Source of the DNA: Hydractinia symbiolongicarpus
Lineage: Eukaryota; Cnidaria; Hydrozoa; Anthoathecata; Hydractiniidae
Length of the DNA stretch: 64,000 bases
NCBI RefSeq assembly: GCF_029227915.1
Contig: NC_079888.1
Span: 4,289,001 to 4,353,000 of the forward strand
Direction of reading: 5' to 3'
Shown: positions 62,335 to 64,000 of the stretch, one piece after another
How positions within the stretch are numbered: the stretch's first letter is position 1
Layout of the letters: each line of letters opens with the position of its first letter
The notes under the pieces: generated by a model
Told to the model about the DNA's origin: nothing
What the model saw: only the letters and a program-made list of their open reading frames with translations
The model's database searches: none
Position numbers and translations under genes: made by a program

Positions 62335-63719
62335 CGCAATTTTTATCTTCAATGAGATCAAGAGATGAAAAAACTGATCTAATCTCTCATTTATTACTTT
62401 TAGAGCGTATATTGGCGCTTTTACGAAAATATTTAAAACGATCAAGATGTTTGAGAAAATGAATAAGTTAATTAGAATTAAAGTTAAAATTTAATTAAAA
62501 AATAATATCACACTTTTGAAGGCCGTTAAAATTAATTTTTTACACTCATCAAATACCTAGACTTTTATTTTATTTTGTCAGAACGGAGATGCCAAAGATT
62601 ATAAAAAAATGTCTATTAAAGGGAATGTCGCAACATTTAAAGCTAGCACGTCATAAGAACGAGGTTGAAAACCCCTTTATTAAAAAACAAGCGTTTCGAA
62701 ATCTATTTTAGCCCTTAAACAACATGTATCCGTTCTGAAAAGAATCTTTTCTTGGATCAAGCACCTTCAGAACTTTAACCCTGAGAAGCCATGGGACAGA
62801 TTCTTTTCAAATTTTTACCGTTAAAAGGCTTCATTTACCAACGTAAAACAACTAAATATATAAATATAACATATGTAACACGCAAAAAATATATAATAAT
62901 TAAAAAAAAACATTTAACCTTAAAATATTAGTAACTAACAAATGCTTAAGAAGTTCTTGCATTAACATTCTTTCGCCCTCATCTCCGAGTTGGGCTGCCT
63001 AATTCTTCTCTTAACGTTTCCAATTTTATTTCTCTCTCTCTCTCTTCTAACAACAAAAAAGTTAGTAAATAACACATGTTAAAAACAGTGAGATTTGAAA
63101 ATTAAAAACTGTCGAGAAAGAGACATTCAAATCAATCATTTTGTGTGATTTTGACATTCAATTGTGCGAACAAGGAGGAGGGTGTACATTATCAAGGATA
63201 AAAACGTATCACGTTTTTGACAGAAGTCATGAAGGTAAAGTACGCATGTGGTAAAGTAATTGTTTCTTTCTACTGGGCTGCTTCTTCACAGTTTGGAAGT
63301 TCTTACCCACATAATCGAGGCAAAAATCCGGATTATATTTTTCAAAATGGTATTCATTTGTTATGTTTTACGTGCGTTGTCACATGCTTACTGCACAAAA
63401 GAGACAAGTCTGCTAGGGCCATTTTGAATTGCGTATCTGCTTTCTAGAAAACAGCGTTAGTGTAAATGTAGCCTCGACGAAAATAAAATAATGGCTCTGT
63501 CGCTAGAGAAACACTAATAACAACGCATTATTTTTTTTCTTTTGAAATTGCGGATTCCCAATTATGGGGAAGTGCAAAGGAAATTGTAATTAAAAAGAGC
63601 GCTCACTATGCTCTTTTTGTTGATAATTACCACGGTTTAAATGTTTTGAAGCTTAAAGTGGATATGATAATTTATACTTAATCCTTGAGATCACGTAAAG
63701 AAAGTAGCAGTCATAAAAC
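62335..63719. other. No gene recognised
   Basis: A CT microsatellite (CTCTCTCTCTCTC) lies at about 63031-63045. The frame at 63217-63447 shows no domain. The last few hundred bases are the probable promoter or 5' UTR of the gene at 63720. Confidence 0.4.
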
Positions 63720-64000
63720 ATGATCGAAGTAAACGATGAAAGCAAAGACGATTTATTGCAGATATGTTTGTTCTTAGAAATGCTGAGTTGTATGTGTGCT
63801 TTAAGTATATTTTACAACAGTAATAACAATGGCTTGAAATTATTCTTACTTGTCACTGGAATGACCATATGTGTGACCGTCATGGCCATTCTAACATATC
63901 TTACATTGACAGTACAGTTGAACAAAAGGAGTGATAGAGGAACTTTTATAACTTGTACAGTGAAGAGTGTCGTCGAATTTATTGCGCTTATAAAAACACG
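63720..64000 (+). CDS. Multi-pass membrane protein, 5' part, cut by window end
   Basis: ATG at 63720-63722 opens 93 codons to the window end with no stop. MIEVNDESKDDLLQ is a short acidic cytoplasmic start; helix 1 is about ICLFLEMLSCMCALSIF; after NSNNNG comes a strong helix 2 (LKLFLLVTGMTICVTVMAIL, extended by TYLTLTV), a basic loop (QLNKRSDRG) and the start of a third (SVVEFIALI). The layout resembles small tetraspan (MARVEL-type) proteins, but no family signature is certain. It may be spliced beyond the edge. Confidence 0.5.
   Translation, partial: MIEVNDESKDDLLQICLFLEMLSCMCALSIFYNSNNNGLKLFLLVTGMTICVTVMAILTYLTLTVQLNKRSDRGTFITCTVKSVVEFIALIKT

Overview
The window looks like a strongly AT-rich metazoan nuclear genome. 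Genes are split into short exons with GT..AG introns, intergenic and intronic DNA is full of decayed transposons, SINE-like repeats, foldbacks and microsatellites, and there are no operons or bacterial-style gene packing. The protein families that can be read (a YscW/YbaY-like plus follistatin/Kazal surface protein, a two-domain Ly6/uPAR GPI protein, a PAN plus EGF protein with a C-terminal 'RIWY..DL' domain, a TMEM272-like membrane protein, and EnSpm, Crypton, Tigger and YqaJ remnants) fit a cnidarian, probably a hydrozoan. That assignment is inference from family content.

Layout. 1-10 kb is a transposon graveyard: a broken EnSpm/CACTA Tnp2-like transposase (1770-3349) that still shows an intron, a composite SINE insertion with a 14-bp target duplication (3515-4022), a protein-kinase-like ORF with one in-frame stop (4667-5716), and several tandem repeats. 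10.9-22.1 kb on the minus strand holds the main gene, reconstructed here as 12 exons whose phases all agree and sum to 752 codons: signal peptide, two copies of a [YscW-like domain + follistatin/EGF-like] module, a Thr-rich stalk, a third YscW-like domain with a follistatin-Kazal unit, one transmembrane helix and a cytoplasmic tail with two PPxY motifs. Next on the same strand are a two-domain Ly6/uPAR GPI-anchor gene (25009-26977, five exons, 253 aa) and part of an FnIII-containing surface gene (31048-32768). On the plus strand lie a PAN + EGF + C-terminal-domain secreted protein (39675-43315) and two orphan exons (33342-33419, 35755-35965).

43-59 kb is again mobile-element rich: a 0.5-kb dispersed repeat matching one at 19.7 kb, a TIR MITE (about 45559-45897), a 716-bp GATA array with a cluster of GGTTACG-type motifs beside it, a multi-exon Crypton tyrosine-recombinase pseudogene (50805-54098), a second GATA array near the same motif, and a shrunken Tigger/pogo element (about 57945-58633). 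The end holds a TMEM272-like terminal exon (59553-59920, minus), a tRNA-like SINE, a 51-bp perfect palindrome, and the 5' end of a multi-pass membrane protein running off the window (63720-64000, plus).

The unifying theme of 11-43 kb is a neighbourhood of genes for extracellular, disulfide-rich surface or secreted proteins, mostly built of phase-1 exons that can be shuffled or duplicated. Exon models rest on splice consensus, phase agreement and paralogous exon lengths seen in the sequence. No transcript or database search was available.
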